From positions 558,001 to 622,000 of the forward strand of contig JARGSG010000006.1 of NCBI GenBank assembly GCA_030374805.1: a stretch of 64,000 nucleotides of DNA, written 5' to 3'. Shown here one piece after another: positions 41,611 through 51,701 of this stretch (position 1 is the stretch's first letter; the number at the start of each line of letters is the position of its first letter). Position numbers and translations under genes: made by a program. The notes under the pieces were generated by a model. The model was not told the DNA's origin, ran no database searches, and saw nothing but the letters and a program-made list of their open reading frames with translations. The DNA comes from Gracilaria gracilis. Taxonomy: Eukaryota; Rhodophyta; Florideophyceae; Gracilariales; Gracilariaceae.

Positions 41611-42849
41611 ATGTCATCTACGCCCATCGATTTCGAACCCACTTTTGTTCTTTTCAGTACAGTCGCCATTCATCTCTTGAACTATTTCCACTACAAGCAT
41701 CAAAAGAAGCAGTCTCACAAGCTCAAATTAAAGTACGCACCCAACGCAAAGTTCCTAAGCAGCGGAATTATTCGGCCGCGCACATTCATAACTCCATAAC
41801 AAAAGCTCTTTGATGACGGCACTGAAACAGAATTCGTAGCTGCTACGAGTTTTCCTCGCTCAAATTTCTTTTCTGAACTTCTTCGTTGGTTTCGAGATGC
41901 CCGTACAAAGATCTACAAAGGTTCTCCGTTTCGAGTCTGTGGGAGCAGGAAAGGGAGAAAACCATTATTATGCACAGCGGACCTTCTCGGCATGGCGTTG
42001 TGGTACATGAAAACAGCTGATGTAGAATACGCTTTGTGTCCAATATTTGGTGTTACACCTTCTTCGCTTTCAGAATGGCTGAACTACGCATTAGATGTTC
42101 TCTGGTATATGGTACTGTATGAAAAGCACCCTCAATTTGAAATACGGTGGCCAACGGAACATGAAATGGTCGAGTCTGCGGAGGTGCTGAGAAAAAACAG
42201 AGTGCATGGTTATGCTCTTCGTGGGGTGTTTGCCGTTAGTGATGGAGCAAGACTTCCTTGTCCCGACTTCGAAGATTTCGATACACAGAACGCCTTTTAC
42301 AATGCCATGAATCAGCACGTCGAAGCCACCAATCTTCTTGTATGGAACTTCAAAGGCAAAATTATTCACGCTTGCGTCAACTACCCTGGAAGTTGGCATG
42401 ACAGCAAGTTAGCATATTTGTCCGGTTTATACTGGCCTTCCGTGATATTGGATGTGAACACTCCGCCTGGATTTGCTGTTCTTGGAGACAGCGCCTTCGT
42501 TAATGATACGAGGACAACACGTGAAAAAGTTGTCTGAGCTAGAAAGAAGAACGAAATGCGTTCAATGCCCATATCGAACAGCTGCGCCGCCATCGAACTA
42601 GCGTTGCAACGAATATATCCAAGTGAGCGCCAGAGCGCAGAATGGGGTGTGCGAGGTTTGAAGGCCCCCTTCCGTCGTTTGACAAGAACTCTGCCGACGA
42701 ACCATTACAAGAGAGGACGTCTTCTGAGCTTGGCATGCCACCTTGTTAACTACCGCGTCCGTACAGTCGGTCGAAATGAGATCAGAAGTGTGTACAGCCG
42801 GCAGCAACTGGAATGTCTACGACAGAAGTTTCGTACAGTATTCCCGTGA
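41611..42849 (+). pseudogene. Harbinger-type transposase, two in-frame stops
   Basis: A 413-codon frame from the ATG at 41611, broken by TAA (41797-41799) and TGA (42535-42537). The catalytic core is clear: VFAVSDGARLPCP (first D), FAVLGDSAFVND (second D) and RQSAEWGVRGLKAPFRRL (E), then HLVNYRVRTVGRNEIRSVY. It resembles the DDE_Tnp_4-type transposases common in fungi and differs from the plant-like ones at 33 and 60 kb. Confidence 0.75.
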
Positions 42850-44624
42850 TACGTTCTGCTTCCATGCAACTCTCTCCGTGTAAAAGCTTTTGTCAACCTT
42901 AGGGACGGCGTTTTAGGTGGCTTCACCCCACTCGAATCAATTCAGCCCTGATCCGAGATCGCGATCACCATAGCAGCTGCCGCCATTAACGTCAGTGTAG
43001 CCGGAGGCGGTACGAGCCTCACCTTCTCCACCATATCCACTTCAATTTCCTCCATCACCATATGCGCCCCCGCCGCACGTGCCACAGCCGCAGCTGGCAT
43101 TGAGTTGCGAGCACCACAGCGTGTCATCCCGCGCTCGCATATCGGTGGCAGTTTATCCGTCAGACGGAGCGCCTTGCCACACTCGGCCAGTTCGGACGGC
43201 TGGCCGCCCACCACAACGCCCATGCCGTCTAGCAACACGCGTAACACCTCGTTTTGAGGCACTGCTTCCTAGCAGCGCGCGTGGAATCGCGGTGTGGGCG
43301 ACGGCTTGCATGCTAAACAATCCACGATACTCCAATGACTCGCCATGGTAGAGGCTGGCGATCGCGAGACTGCAAACTCTGCCGTGCGATCCATGCTTTG
43401 CCACTACTTGTGTGAGCTGCGTACGCGAGCGTACGCAGTCGCTGCCCTGAATGGACAACACCACACGCTGGCTGTTGTGCTCGCTCTCGGCTCGCATGAA
43501 CGCGTCTTAAAACGTTTCGTTCCCCTTCTTGGGCCGCTGTTGCACGCCTGCCTTAGGCCGTGGTGCAGAAGTATTCCATCGGTGAACTCACACATTAGTT
43601 TGTGCGTAGCGTGTTGTGCAGTTGGCACATATCGAGAGGCGACATGATGATACACCGTAACCCATCACTCATGCTGCGCACTACTTCCTTCCTGCCCAGC
43701 ACAGCCGTGAGGAGATCCTGCGACGGCAGGGCACGCATCGCTAGCAACGGATGCAGTCCGTGTTGCACGTAGCCGTCTTGACGTCCAAACCAAGGTTCGC
43801 AAACAACTGCGCCGCGCCCCATATGAATTTGGCGTTGACCGTATTCCATTCGGGTACCGATAACGAGTGGACACGCGTGGTGCCGTCCGGCGTAGTGAGT
43901 GACGCCAGTGGTACGGGATGAAACGACAACCGCCCTTTGTTCTCCACAAGCATCGGCGCCGTCATCGTCTGTTGCAGCGCATCGCAACGCGAATGATGCA
44001 CGCGCCCGAAGCTTGTCTCTGCAGCCTTCATCGCGACGCCCTTCGTGGCTGCACGCGCATGGAGAAGCGCTCTCGAGGCAGGCCGTCGATGGCGCGCGAC
44101 CACTTGGCTGCGCGTCACGGATGGTGCGCGCGCGCGCGCGCGCCAACGCAGCGCGCTGATCGGCTCTCTCTCAGAAGCGCGTGCGATCGACGATGATCGG
44201 CGGTGCGCGGCGTACCATCAGGAGCAAAGGAAGGCGTGGTGCTGCATGGCTGCTCGTCGCACGGTGCTTCAGAAACGAGCGCTATTTGTGCGCGGTGGCG
44301 TAGCACACAACACGGCGGTGTGGTACACAGCGCGGCGGCGTGGCGTACGTGGCTGGCGCTGTTAGCGCGCGCGCGCGTTGCGCTCAAACCGCACGCCGTT
44401 GTGAAACACAATCGTTGCTGTTTCGCTCTGCGTGTGGCTGCTCCGCGCCGCTCCGGCCAACCCATGTCTGCTTCGCGCTATAAGCTAGCCAGCGCGCAGT
44501 ATCCCAATCAACCGTTCGAGAAGAGTAGGCGCTCCCGGTATGTCGGCGTGTACGGCGTCATGGGAAAGTTCTGATACAGGCCCAGGATCTGCGCGGGGTG
44601 CACATCACGCATGCTGCACTGCTG
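42850..44624. other. GC-rich degenerate stretch in element 3
   Basis: This stretch is dense in overlapping frames because of high GC. The most protein-like piece is on the minus strand at 43741-44118, with SFHPVPLASLTTPDG and HSLSVPEWNTVNAKF; another is at 42942-43262. Neither could be assigned. An alternating (GC)n run lies near 44128-44142. It may be a decayed host gene carried beside the Raptor-like fragment. Confidence 0.3.
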
Positions 44625-47031
44625 CTACTGCTGTCGCAGCGACACGCTCAGCGTGGTGACGAACAGCATCATGAGCAGCAGCCCACACAGCGAGCTGCTG
44701 TGCTGCCGCGGCGATGAAAGCGCTTGCGAGGCGTGGCGACGATTGATGGAGACCGCAGCGGTGAGGAAGACGGGCCACGCCCCGTAACCCACACACACCT
44801 TCCACACGCACCCCTCCGCACACAGCTCCCACACGCGCACCACCTCCCTCTCGCACCTGCCCCCCACCAGATACGATGAACTGTGCTCGAACGACAGCGA
44901 CAGTCGATTGCCCGATTGCTGCACAACCTCTGCGCATGCATCGGGCGTCGAGCTCATCTTCACTCCGCTCGCGCCCTCCGTCCCGACCCCGGCCCCCATT
45001 TGCATCCCGTCCGTCGCCCCGCCCTGATAGTAGTCGCGCGTCGTGCCCACCGAGCTCCACAGCGTCTGGCCACACGCCTGGAACGTGCTCATGATGCGGT
45101 ACTGTCGCCCGTGCACGTCCGACTTGAATACAGCCGCCCGTCCGTTGTACGCCCCGGCCAGAATCAGCGCTGACCAGCTGTTGGCCACGTCCCCGTCCGA
45201 CGACACGCAACCAAAACTGTTCAGACACACGATTGAGCTCACGCCCACTTCCGCAATCTCGGGCGGTGACGACACTCCAAACGATCCTTTGCACGCCCCA
45301 TTCTCATTGTCGTACACCCCGACGGAGCCCATGCTGTCGCCCGTTGCCAGCAGTTGATAGTAGCCCACTTCCTTGTCGCTGGGAAGGAACGCCATCTCCG
45401 TCACTGCTCCGCCACCTGCACCCATCATGTACACACCCAGCTGTCGAACGTTGCTAAACTCAACTTCTTCCTCACACTCACCTCTTCCAGTTGACGCACC
45501 TTCACAACGCTGTGCTCGTTGGGTGGAGCCCTCTTCTCGCACTCCCCGTCGACACAGCTTCTCCCACATTGTGATGCGACGCGGCATCGCCTTTTCCTCA
45601 GCCACGCAGTCCACCGTGCTAATGTCACACTGCACGCGATTAATAAGCGCGCAGCTCCATTCGAACAGAGATAGTGTTGCGTTCCCAGCGTCCGACAAAT
45701 ACAATCCACCCCGTTCCTTCCCGCCATTCGCTTCTTTCAATAGCTCATTGCTTCCACCATCCCTACCTCTTCTCTTATCTGCCACCCGAGGCTCTCCGCT
45801 CACGCTCGAAACCACCGATTTCAGAGTAGGTGGCAGCGAATCCAGAGTATTTAGAATCTGGTACGAGTGACTCCTCCTTGGTGGCCGTGGCGGTGATTTG
45901 CTTGCGCTCGCACCGCCCCTGTCACCATCACGTGATGCGCTATACACATTAGCCGAGTTAGACGAACTTGGAGACAACCCTCCAAATTGCAGTTGCTGCG
46001 AAATGCTACGAATGAACGCCTCGATGCCTTTGACCACTTGTAGGTGAGGCCTGTGCTTCGGGCTGCCGACAGCACTTGCATCGCTGACACTATCCCCACC
46101 TCGCCCTAACCCACGCAAATCGCTTCCCGAGCCAGATGCACTTGGTAACAGACTCCCGCTGTTTATCCTGGGAAACCTGGTGCTTCTTGGTATCCTGGGC
46201 GTCTCGTTGAGGTCAAAGCTGTGCCCCCTTGTTCCTCGAACATGAATCCTGCCACTGCTGGTGTTCCCCTTTGCTCTGTCTGTCTCTCTCTGCATCCCCC
46301 TGCTGTGTACTTCGGAAGGCTGTGAGTCAGCTCTCATCAGAATGACTGCATCACTTCCCTCACTCGATGCAGCCATCGTGCACCTCGGAAACAGAGGCGG
46401 TGATCCTCGTTCCAGCTCATTCGCCGCCCCGGTCAAAAATAGTGGAGGGCGCGAATTTCGCTGCGAAGAGCTCCATTCATTCTTTCCCCCGTGATTGAAC
46501 AGGTTCACTGAGCCACTTCCAGGCGCCTGCCCAAGGATGTCACGCGTATCAGACTTCAGTACTGCAGGGTTTCGCCCGGGATACGAATTGGGCGAGGTGC
46601 CCGTCTTGGCAAAGAAACCCTGGTTCGCAGATTGGTCACGAGGAATAGTGATTCCGTCAAGTTGGTCATAGATGAGATCCACACTCTCGCGAGCAATAGC
46701 AGCTACAACCGGGTGGGAGTCATATGCCAGTTCCGATAACGATATCCACATCAACCTGTACGCATTCTCACACTGGCTTGATATTGAGCTGGGCGATGCA
46801 GAACTTGTATCGATCCCGTCCACACCCTCGATATCTACAAAATAAGCTTCGCGGAGAAAGCTATCGTGTCTGCGCAACACAGCTTTCGAAAGAGTTGCCG
46901 GATATCTCAGGGCCACAGCGCATGAACGTCTTACACGAGTAATCTTGCATGTTGACCTGCTCCACGTCATTCTGCATGTCTGGGAGAAAGGCTTCTCTTG
47001 CAAATCCGACAAGCTCTTCACGACGGAAACC
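44625..47031 (-). CDS. Raptor-like protein, C-terminal part
   Basis: The frame has no start of its own. Exon 47031-46937 (FRREELVGFAREAFLPDMQ) and the main exon 46869-44625 join in phase across a 67-base intron. The product fits the last part of Raptor, the TOR complex 1 scaffold: the end of the HEAT repeats (AYRLMWISLSELAYDSHPVV, near residue 70), a long Ser-rich linker, the LSLFEWSCALI segment with MWEKLCRR, then WD40-like blades (YYQLLATGDSMGSVGVYDN, SALILAGAYNGRAAVF, VVRVWELC). The caspase-like N-terminus is missing from the window. It is open throughout yet cut at the 5' side, so it is either a captured fragment or a gene severed by rearrangement. Confidence 0.55.
46870..46936 (-). other. 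Candidate 67-base intron in the Raptor-like gene
   Basis: GTGTAAGA donor and TGCGCAG acceptor. Removing it keeps the frame between VNMQDYS and HDSFLREAYF. Size matches the intron at 35505-35572. Confidence 0.45.
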
Positions 47032-47039
47032 ACTGCTCA

Positions 47040-47165
47040 ATTATGCCGTTGCTTGATGAAGTTTCAATTCCTTTGACCACTTGTAGGTGCGGCCTCAGAT
47101 TTGGGCTGCCCACAGCTCTTCACGACTACGAGCACGTTGTGAATCCAATGGACGCAGCCTAACTA
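47040..47165 (-). repeat. Short duplicate of Raptor-like coding DNA
   Basis: About 100 bases around CCTTTGACCACTTGTAGGTG repeat the sequence at 46020-46100, which codes for PKHRPHLQVVKGIEA in the Raptor-like frame. It sits just upstream of the surviving 5' exon and marks a rearrangement at the break. Confidence 0.65.
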
Positions 47166-47187
47166 CCAAGAAGTGAATTACAGCTGT

Positions 47188-48126
47188 TCAGGATTGGTTT
47201 GTTTCTTGTTCTTCCCGGGTTTCTTTGGCATGCAGCGCCTCTTCCACAATTTCTTTGACCATGTGAGAAACCTGATGCACCAAGCTACGATTACTCTTTT
47301 CCACGGCACTGGCAATTGATTTTTGCAGGGTTTCCTGTACTGTTACTTGCTCCTTCTCGCGGTCAACTTGAGCTTTAGCAAGGTCTGCAACCGCCTTGGT
47401 CATCTGTGTTATGCCTTCCAGCAGATCTATTTCCATACGTGTCGATATGGGAGCCCGGGGATTCATTAACGGTCGTTTTCTGGATTTTGGTGGAGGGGTT
47501 ATGAAGGGTGAGTCGTTTTTGTTTTGTTGTACTGCATTCTCTGCTGTACCTGTGAGTTGTTGCTTCTCTGTGATAGCCGCAACCTCTTCCAAATTGCTGT
47601 TGTAGGTTAAGGAAACCATCTTGGACAGAATCTCTTTTTGTATGTTTTTCGCTCTACGAACTGCTGGGGGGCATGTGGGGTCACCGGTTTGTTTCTGAAC
47701 ATATAGCATCTTGTCAAACTTTGTTTTTAAACTGTGCTGGGTTCTTTCTTGGCGATTATTGTCGCCTGCGTACCTGTTGTAATCTGAACAAATTTTGACC
47801 CACCCATTGCTACCGGTCGGTTCATGTTCTTCCACTAAATCTAAAAGCATTTGAACGTCTGAGCTTGAGAAATTTTGAGTGCCCGCAGCCTTTCCACCTC
47901 GCTTGGAATGTGGCGATTTGTTGTCTTGTGTTTGAATAGGTTCTCTTTAATTTTGCGAAATATTACTGACATCAACGCAATCTTCACCTGATTCATCGTC
48001 CTCGTAAAAGCCGAGCTCTTCGCTGCTAAGGTTCAGTAACTCATTGATAGACATATGCGCACGGTTCATGCTGCAAATAAAGTTTAAGTACTGGCGGTGT
48101 GTTTTGGGTCTAACAAAGAGAGGCAT
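47188..48126 (-). pseudogene. DUF6818-type Myb-like transposon partner
   Basis: The frame from the ATG at 48126 runs to 47188 with one TAA at 47947-47949. The second part carries the domain: SSSDVQMLLDLVEEHEPTG, GWVKICSDYNRYA, HSLKTKFDKMLYVQKQTGDP, CPPAVRRAKNIQKEI. This Myb-like domain is common beside transposases in fungi and oomycetes. A charged coiled tail follows. It is probably the DNA-binding partner of the transposase at 41.6-42.8 kb. Confidence 0.7.
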
Positions 48127-48327
48127 TTTGGGGAAAACGGTCTGACATGCTACCGCGATGGTGGCCAAACGAGGAGTGAACCGCTACATATGCATGTCTG
48201 GAAAAAAAGCGTTCTGGTTACATGAAAGTTTGTGTAACTGTAGTGGGCCTGTCTCAGGTTGGACGGAGACAGGTCCCTAGCTACCCATTTGGTAGTCTGG
48301 AACGATAGGAATTTTCGGATTTTCCCA

Positions 48328-48787
48328 TTCAGTTCTAGGTAATAGAACACCAGTCGTTCACGGTACACGTACACGGTAACTTTAGCGTCGGCAGCGATGC
48401 AAACAGCCACATGTACAACACCAAATTACAGTACGCCCCCTCAGCTGCGCTCTCCTCATATCTCGACGCGATCGAGACATGGGAAGAACCCCCGGGCCGT
48501 GTACTTGCTTCTTGAACACGCCGCAGGAACCGCGACTACAGAGCTCGCAGAGTTTGTATCGACCATGCAAATGATGAAATGTCTATGAATCCGACATCGA
48601 ATTAGCCCCAAGAACGTTGCGCACGGATATAAAACAAACGAACCCTGGCAATTGATGGCGATACTGTTTTTCCGTCCAACCTCGTGAGCGTTGGCGGAGC
48701 TCTGCAATCCCCTTAAAGTCTGAGGTCTCGCGACTTCATTACGTAAACCGATCATTTGTTAAATCTGTCTTTCGTCTTGTCTTGGCA
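48328..48787 (+). other. Upstream region of membrane-protein gene A
   Basis: No gene is seen. An ATATAAAAC motif near 48627 could be the TATA box of the membrane-protein gene that starts at 48788. Confidence 0.35.
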
Positions 48788-48858
48788 ATGGAAGTGCCTC
48801 TCACGCCTGGAAGGACTGCCTTCCTTACCAATTTTATCTCTGAATTGTTGGTATCTAT

Positions 48859-49182
48859 TGTGAAGGCACGACAGACGACACAAGTACTTATCGATGGATA
48901 TCGAAACGCTTTTGTCTCTGTTGCATCTTTTGGGTTCGATACTTTCAAAAGTAGAGAGTTCCGTTTGCAAGAGACTACTTGCTACTTATCCGACGTTATG
49001 CTAGACGTTAGTTCCTGCCCCCTCTGGCAAGGAACTTCTATCGCTACAGTAAACATTACTGCATCGCCTCTGACCTGTGTCGGAGCGCCCGCGTCGTTCT
49101 CTCTCTTGCTCATCGTTCCTGTGAACAGCTCAAGAACCCGTGTTCTTTTGCTGAGCATAAACAACTGTGTTGTTTCCCGACA
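48859..49182 (+). repeat. Copia 5' LTR
   Basis: 324 bases, starting TGTGAAGGCACGACA and ending TTTCCCGACA; partner at 55010-55331. A primer-binding site of the usual TGG type was not recognised after it. Confidence 0.95.
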
Positions 49183-49230
49183 TTCGCGAATTAACGGAAC
49201 ACAACCAACCATTTTGACTCTATCATAAAG

Positions 49231-50940
49231 ATGTCTAACGGTTCGCAGAAGCCCTGGGGACCAATTCGTCTTCTTAATGACGTACAAAGAGGACTCGAAA
49301 ACCTCTTTGTGAACTACATGTCTGCGGACCCTCCTTTGGAAGGCAATGCGTTACTTGACGCTATCCGTGAAGACATTGGAGCTATGCAGTTTGTGAACCC
49401 GGATCTAGTTAGCAACTACGAGATTCACAAGCGAATCAGGACTTTCCTCGAAGCTCGTTCTGTGATCATCGCGCAGAACGCGGAAACGGGACGCCTGGTA
49501 GGTAAACGTGTTATTGCGGCTATTTGGTGTGATGAAGAGCATCAGACCGTCCGAAAGAGAGCTATGGACTACTTTGACGGGATTCGCAATGGCGAAATCT
49601 ATCTTTTCTCTCCGAAATCCCCGGTAAGCCCGACGCAAATCCCGTTCCGCCTTCAGGACCCCGCGGAGCCCACCGTCGGACCTAGTTCCAGCCCAGCAGC
49701 AGCTCCTACTGAGGAACAGTATGAAAACAAGAGATGCTCTTTTTTCGCTTCTCGTTACGGCAACCGACACGATAAGTTCAAAGGTCAACTTGAGGAAGAC
49801 TGGACAGATCATATATCTACGTTCATGGACTACTGCTCTGATCAGAAGATCGTAGCTGATGATCGCATGACTTACTTGCACTATTCCCTTCATGGAGATG
49901 CACTCAAATTCTTTAAATCGGAAGTTCGTGACAAGATCAGATCTTGGGGAGCTGTCGTAAGTGCATTCAACGACCGCTACTCATCCCTGACCTGTCGAGA
50001 AGATATCTCTGGGAAACTGCGATTATTCAGGCTACGCCAATTCATGAAGAACAATGAGACTCCTCGAGAAGCATTGGATAGTCTCATCAAAGAGATAGAC
50101 AGGCTTACTCCCATGGCTCATGTGGAAGACAGGACGGACCGATCGAAACGTATATTTCTCACCAGCGCCGTACAGGGGATACATTGGGCTCGTCCTATTC
50201 TGTCACACGCAAATGCGGCAAGATTGACATACCGCGAGGTAATGGATGGCCTTTTCAGTTCCGAAATGAATCACCGCCAGTTTGTCCAAGAGCAGAAAGG
50301 ATCGGCTCAAAGTAATCACGCAGATGGTGATGACATACAGTATCGTCCTCGATTGAGGAGCTCCAATGTCAACTTCTCTTGTGACGATGAGGAACAAGTA
50401 CCGAACTCCGTACATTTTACTGGACAAGGTCGCTATGGTCGCGAACCCTCTAGCCGTACATCTTTCAAACCAGCAGCTGGCCATCCTTCTCAGCCCAGAC
50501 GGTATATGCCTGGTCAACAATTTCGAAAACGTTTAGAAGTACCACTAGCCCTGAAGGTCTGTTTCAACTGTGAACGGAACGGGTGTCGTTTATTCACGTG
50601 TCCCAAGCCCCGCAATGAAGCTCTCATTCGCAAAAACAAACAATTTGCTCGAGATTGGCTTCGGCGTAACCGCACCAAAGGCGTTAATCTGGTCCAAGAT
50701 GTGGACGATTCCGACTTCGCTGCTCAATGCCTGGAAACCCTCTGTGTCGAAGATGATTTCTCACCCAATGATTCTCACCCCTTTGTGGAAGGCGGCAATA
50801 CTTACGACGATCCACGCAATATATCAGATGCCTATCACTCCACCGTACACCCCGTCCTACTCCATAATTCAATCGCTTTGGAACAAGGGAGATGCGTTTC
50901 AGAAACTCCTGAAGACGTCGAGAGTGACCAGGGTTTCTGA
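49231..50940 (+). CDS. Copia gag
   Basis: A 569-codon ATG frame. A helical capsid region lies near residues 160-350 (HISTFMDYCSDQKIV, LHGDALKFF, FNDRYSSL). A knuckle-like CFNCERNGCRLFTC motif follows near residue 447. An acidic tail ends the protein. Placement after the 5' LTR and composition fit gag. It is separate from pol, unlike many copia elements with one long frame. Confidence 0.75.
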   Translation: MSNGSQKPWGPIRLLNDVQRGLENLFVNYMSADPPLEGNALLDAIREDIGAMQFVNPDLVSNYEIHKRIRTFLEARSVIIAQNAETGRLVGKRVIAAIWCDEEHQTVRKRAMDYFDGIRNGEIYLFSPKSPVSPTQIPFRLQDPAEPTVGPSSSPAAAPTEEQYENKRCSFFASRYGNRHDKFKGQLEEDWTDHISTFMDYCSDQKIVADDRMTYLHYSLHGDALKFFKSEVRDKIRSWGAVVSAFNDRYSSLTCREDISGKLRLFRLRQFMKNNETPREALDSLIKEIDRLTPMAHVEDRTDRSKRIFLTSAVQGIHWARPILSHANAARLTYREVMDGLFSSEMNHRQFVQEQKGSAQSNHADGDDIQYRPRLRSSNVNFSCDDEEQVPNSVHFTGQGRYGREPSSRTSFKPAAGHPSQPRRYMPGQQFRKRLEVPLALKVCFNCERNGCRLFTCPKPRNEALIRKNKQFARDWLRRNRTKGVNLVQDVDDSDFAAQCLETLCVEDDFSPNDSHPFVEGGNTYDDPRNISDAYHSTVHPVLLHNSIALEQGRCVSETPEDVESDQGF

Positions 50941-51281
50941 ATGGGGATGGCAATGGCCGTTCCTTCCCCATACGGAGGCCCAGAGTACCACTCAGTACTG
51001 ACACTGTACATGATAGAGTGAACTACAGCTCCCAAAGAACTGCATCAAATCAGTATATATATCCTTGTGGAATATCAGTCGTACTTTGGAACTCGTTATA
51101 TATCATGTGGAACAATGTCTACATATATGATATATATTTATGAAGATTGAGTGTAGTCAAAATCTATGTGGAATATGCATATCTGAGTAGTCTTAAGACT
51201 TGCGGAGATACCGGAATGATAGGTTCATAACCCGGTATATATAGAGTACCGCGGCCGCAGCAGACGGAGCAGAAGAAGGAG

Positions 51282-51470
51282 TGTAGCTGCTGTCAGCTGC
51301 AGCTGGCGGTCACAGAGAGTCACGATAACACCTCCGACGGTGTGGCTTGAGGTCACCACACCGTGAGCGGCCATAGCTCAATCGGTAACCGCCTTCGTGT
51401 GCTTTTTGTGCGGGCCCGGGGTTCGTGGTTCGAACCCCGGCCCTGCCGCTCTTCCCCCCTGTTCACTACA
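51282..51470 (+). repeat. TRIM left LTR
   Basis: 189 bases, identical by eye to 51508-51696. It also holds a GGTGTGGCTTGAGGTCACCACACC hairpin-type inverted repeat near 51339-51362, just before the tRNA-like part. Confidence 0.88.
51365..51451 (+). ncRNA. tRNA-like segment in the TRIM LTR
   Basis: 87 bases closed by a perfect 7-bp stem (GAGCGGC at 51365-51371 with GCCGCTC at 51445-51451). A box TAGCTCAATCGG lies at 51374-51385 and B box GGTTCGAACCC at 51427-51437. A 10-bp hairpin CCGGGGTTCG/CGAACCCCGG replaces the normal T arm. The D arm does not pair and a TTTTT lies between the boxes, so it is not a normal tRNA gene. A second copy lies at 51591-51677. Confidence 0.65.
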
Positions 51471-51507
51471 ATGATCATTCGAGACGTCGATGAATCATGG
51501 AGGGCAG

Positions 51508-51696
51508 TGTAGCTGCTGTCAGCTGCAGCTGGCGGTCACAGAGAGTCACGATAACACCTCCGACGGTGTGGCTTGAGGTCACCACACCGTGAGCGGCCAT
51601 AGCTCAATCGGTAACCGCCTTCGTGTGCTTTTTGTGCGGGCCCGGGGTTCGTGGTTCGAACCCCGGCCCTGCCGCTCTTCCCCCCTGTTCACTACA
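51508..51696 (+). repeat. TRIM right LTR
   Basis: Second copy of the 189-bp repeat, 226 bases after the first, with the same internal tRNA-like segment (51591-51677; A box 51600-51611, B box 51653-51663). Confidence 0.88.
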
Positions 51697-51701
51697 AGGA
51701 G

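Larger units (their letters stand above)
41347..48327. mobile_element. Degraded Harbinger-type element 3 with foreign middle
   Basis: Inverted arms of 34 bases (41347-41380 and 48294-48327, about 31 matches) flank a DDE transposase on the plus strand (41611-42849) and a Myb-like DUF6818 partner on the minus strand (47188-48126), the tail-to-tail order of the other two Harbinger elements here. In those, the gap between the genes is 570 and 78 bases; here it is 4.3 kb and holds Raptor-like coding DNA. Exact ends and a target duplication were not found. Alternatively the two genes are remnants of separate elements. Confidence 0.5.
51282..51696 (+). mobile_element. TRIM: miniature LTR element with tRNA-like LTRs
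   Basis: Two identical 189-bp direct repeats (51282-51470, 51508-51696) with TGTAG...CTACA ends flank 37 bases, and a perfect AGGAG duplication lies outside (51277-51281, 51697-51701). That is the structure of a terminal-repeat retrotransposon in miniature. A purine-rich GGAGGGCAG lies before the second repeat. There is no coding capacity. Identical LTRs mean a very recent insertion, later than the copia element it sits in. Each LTR contains a tRNA-like segment with A and B boxes, comparable to the 5S rRNA in Cassandra LTRs of plants. Confidence 0.85.

Noticed and set aside
42942-44574. Many overlapping frames on both strands
   Set aside because: High GC opens all frames; none has a known motif and the best pieces change phase, so no gene was called.
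44605-45294. A 229-codon frame overlapping the Raptor-like gene
   Set aside because: It is in another phase of the same strand, Gly/Arg-rich, without motifs; a shadow of the longer frame.
46870-47033. Reading the Raptor-like frame straight through to 47033
   Set aside because: The sequence there fits the family only in a second phase, joined by a 67-base intron; the straight reading gives no family match.
51365-51451. A genuine tRNA gene, duplicated at 51591-51677
   Set aside because: The D arm does not pair, the B box is out of place for a standard T arm and acceptor stem, a TTTTT lies inside, and the segment lies within both LTRs of a TRIM.
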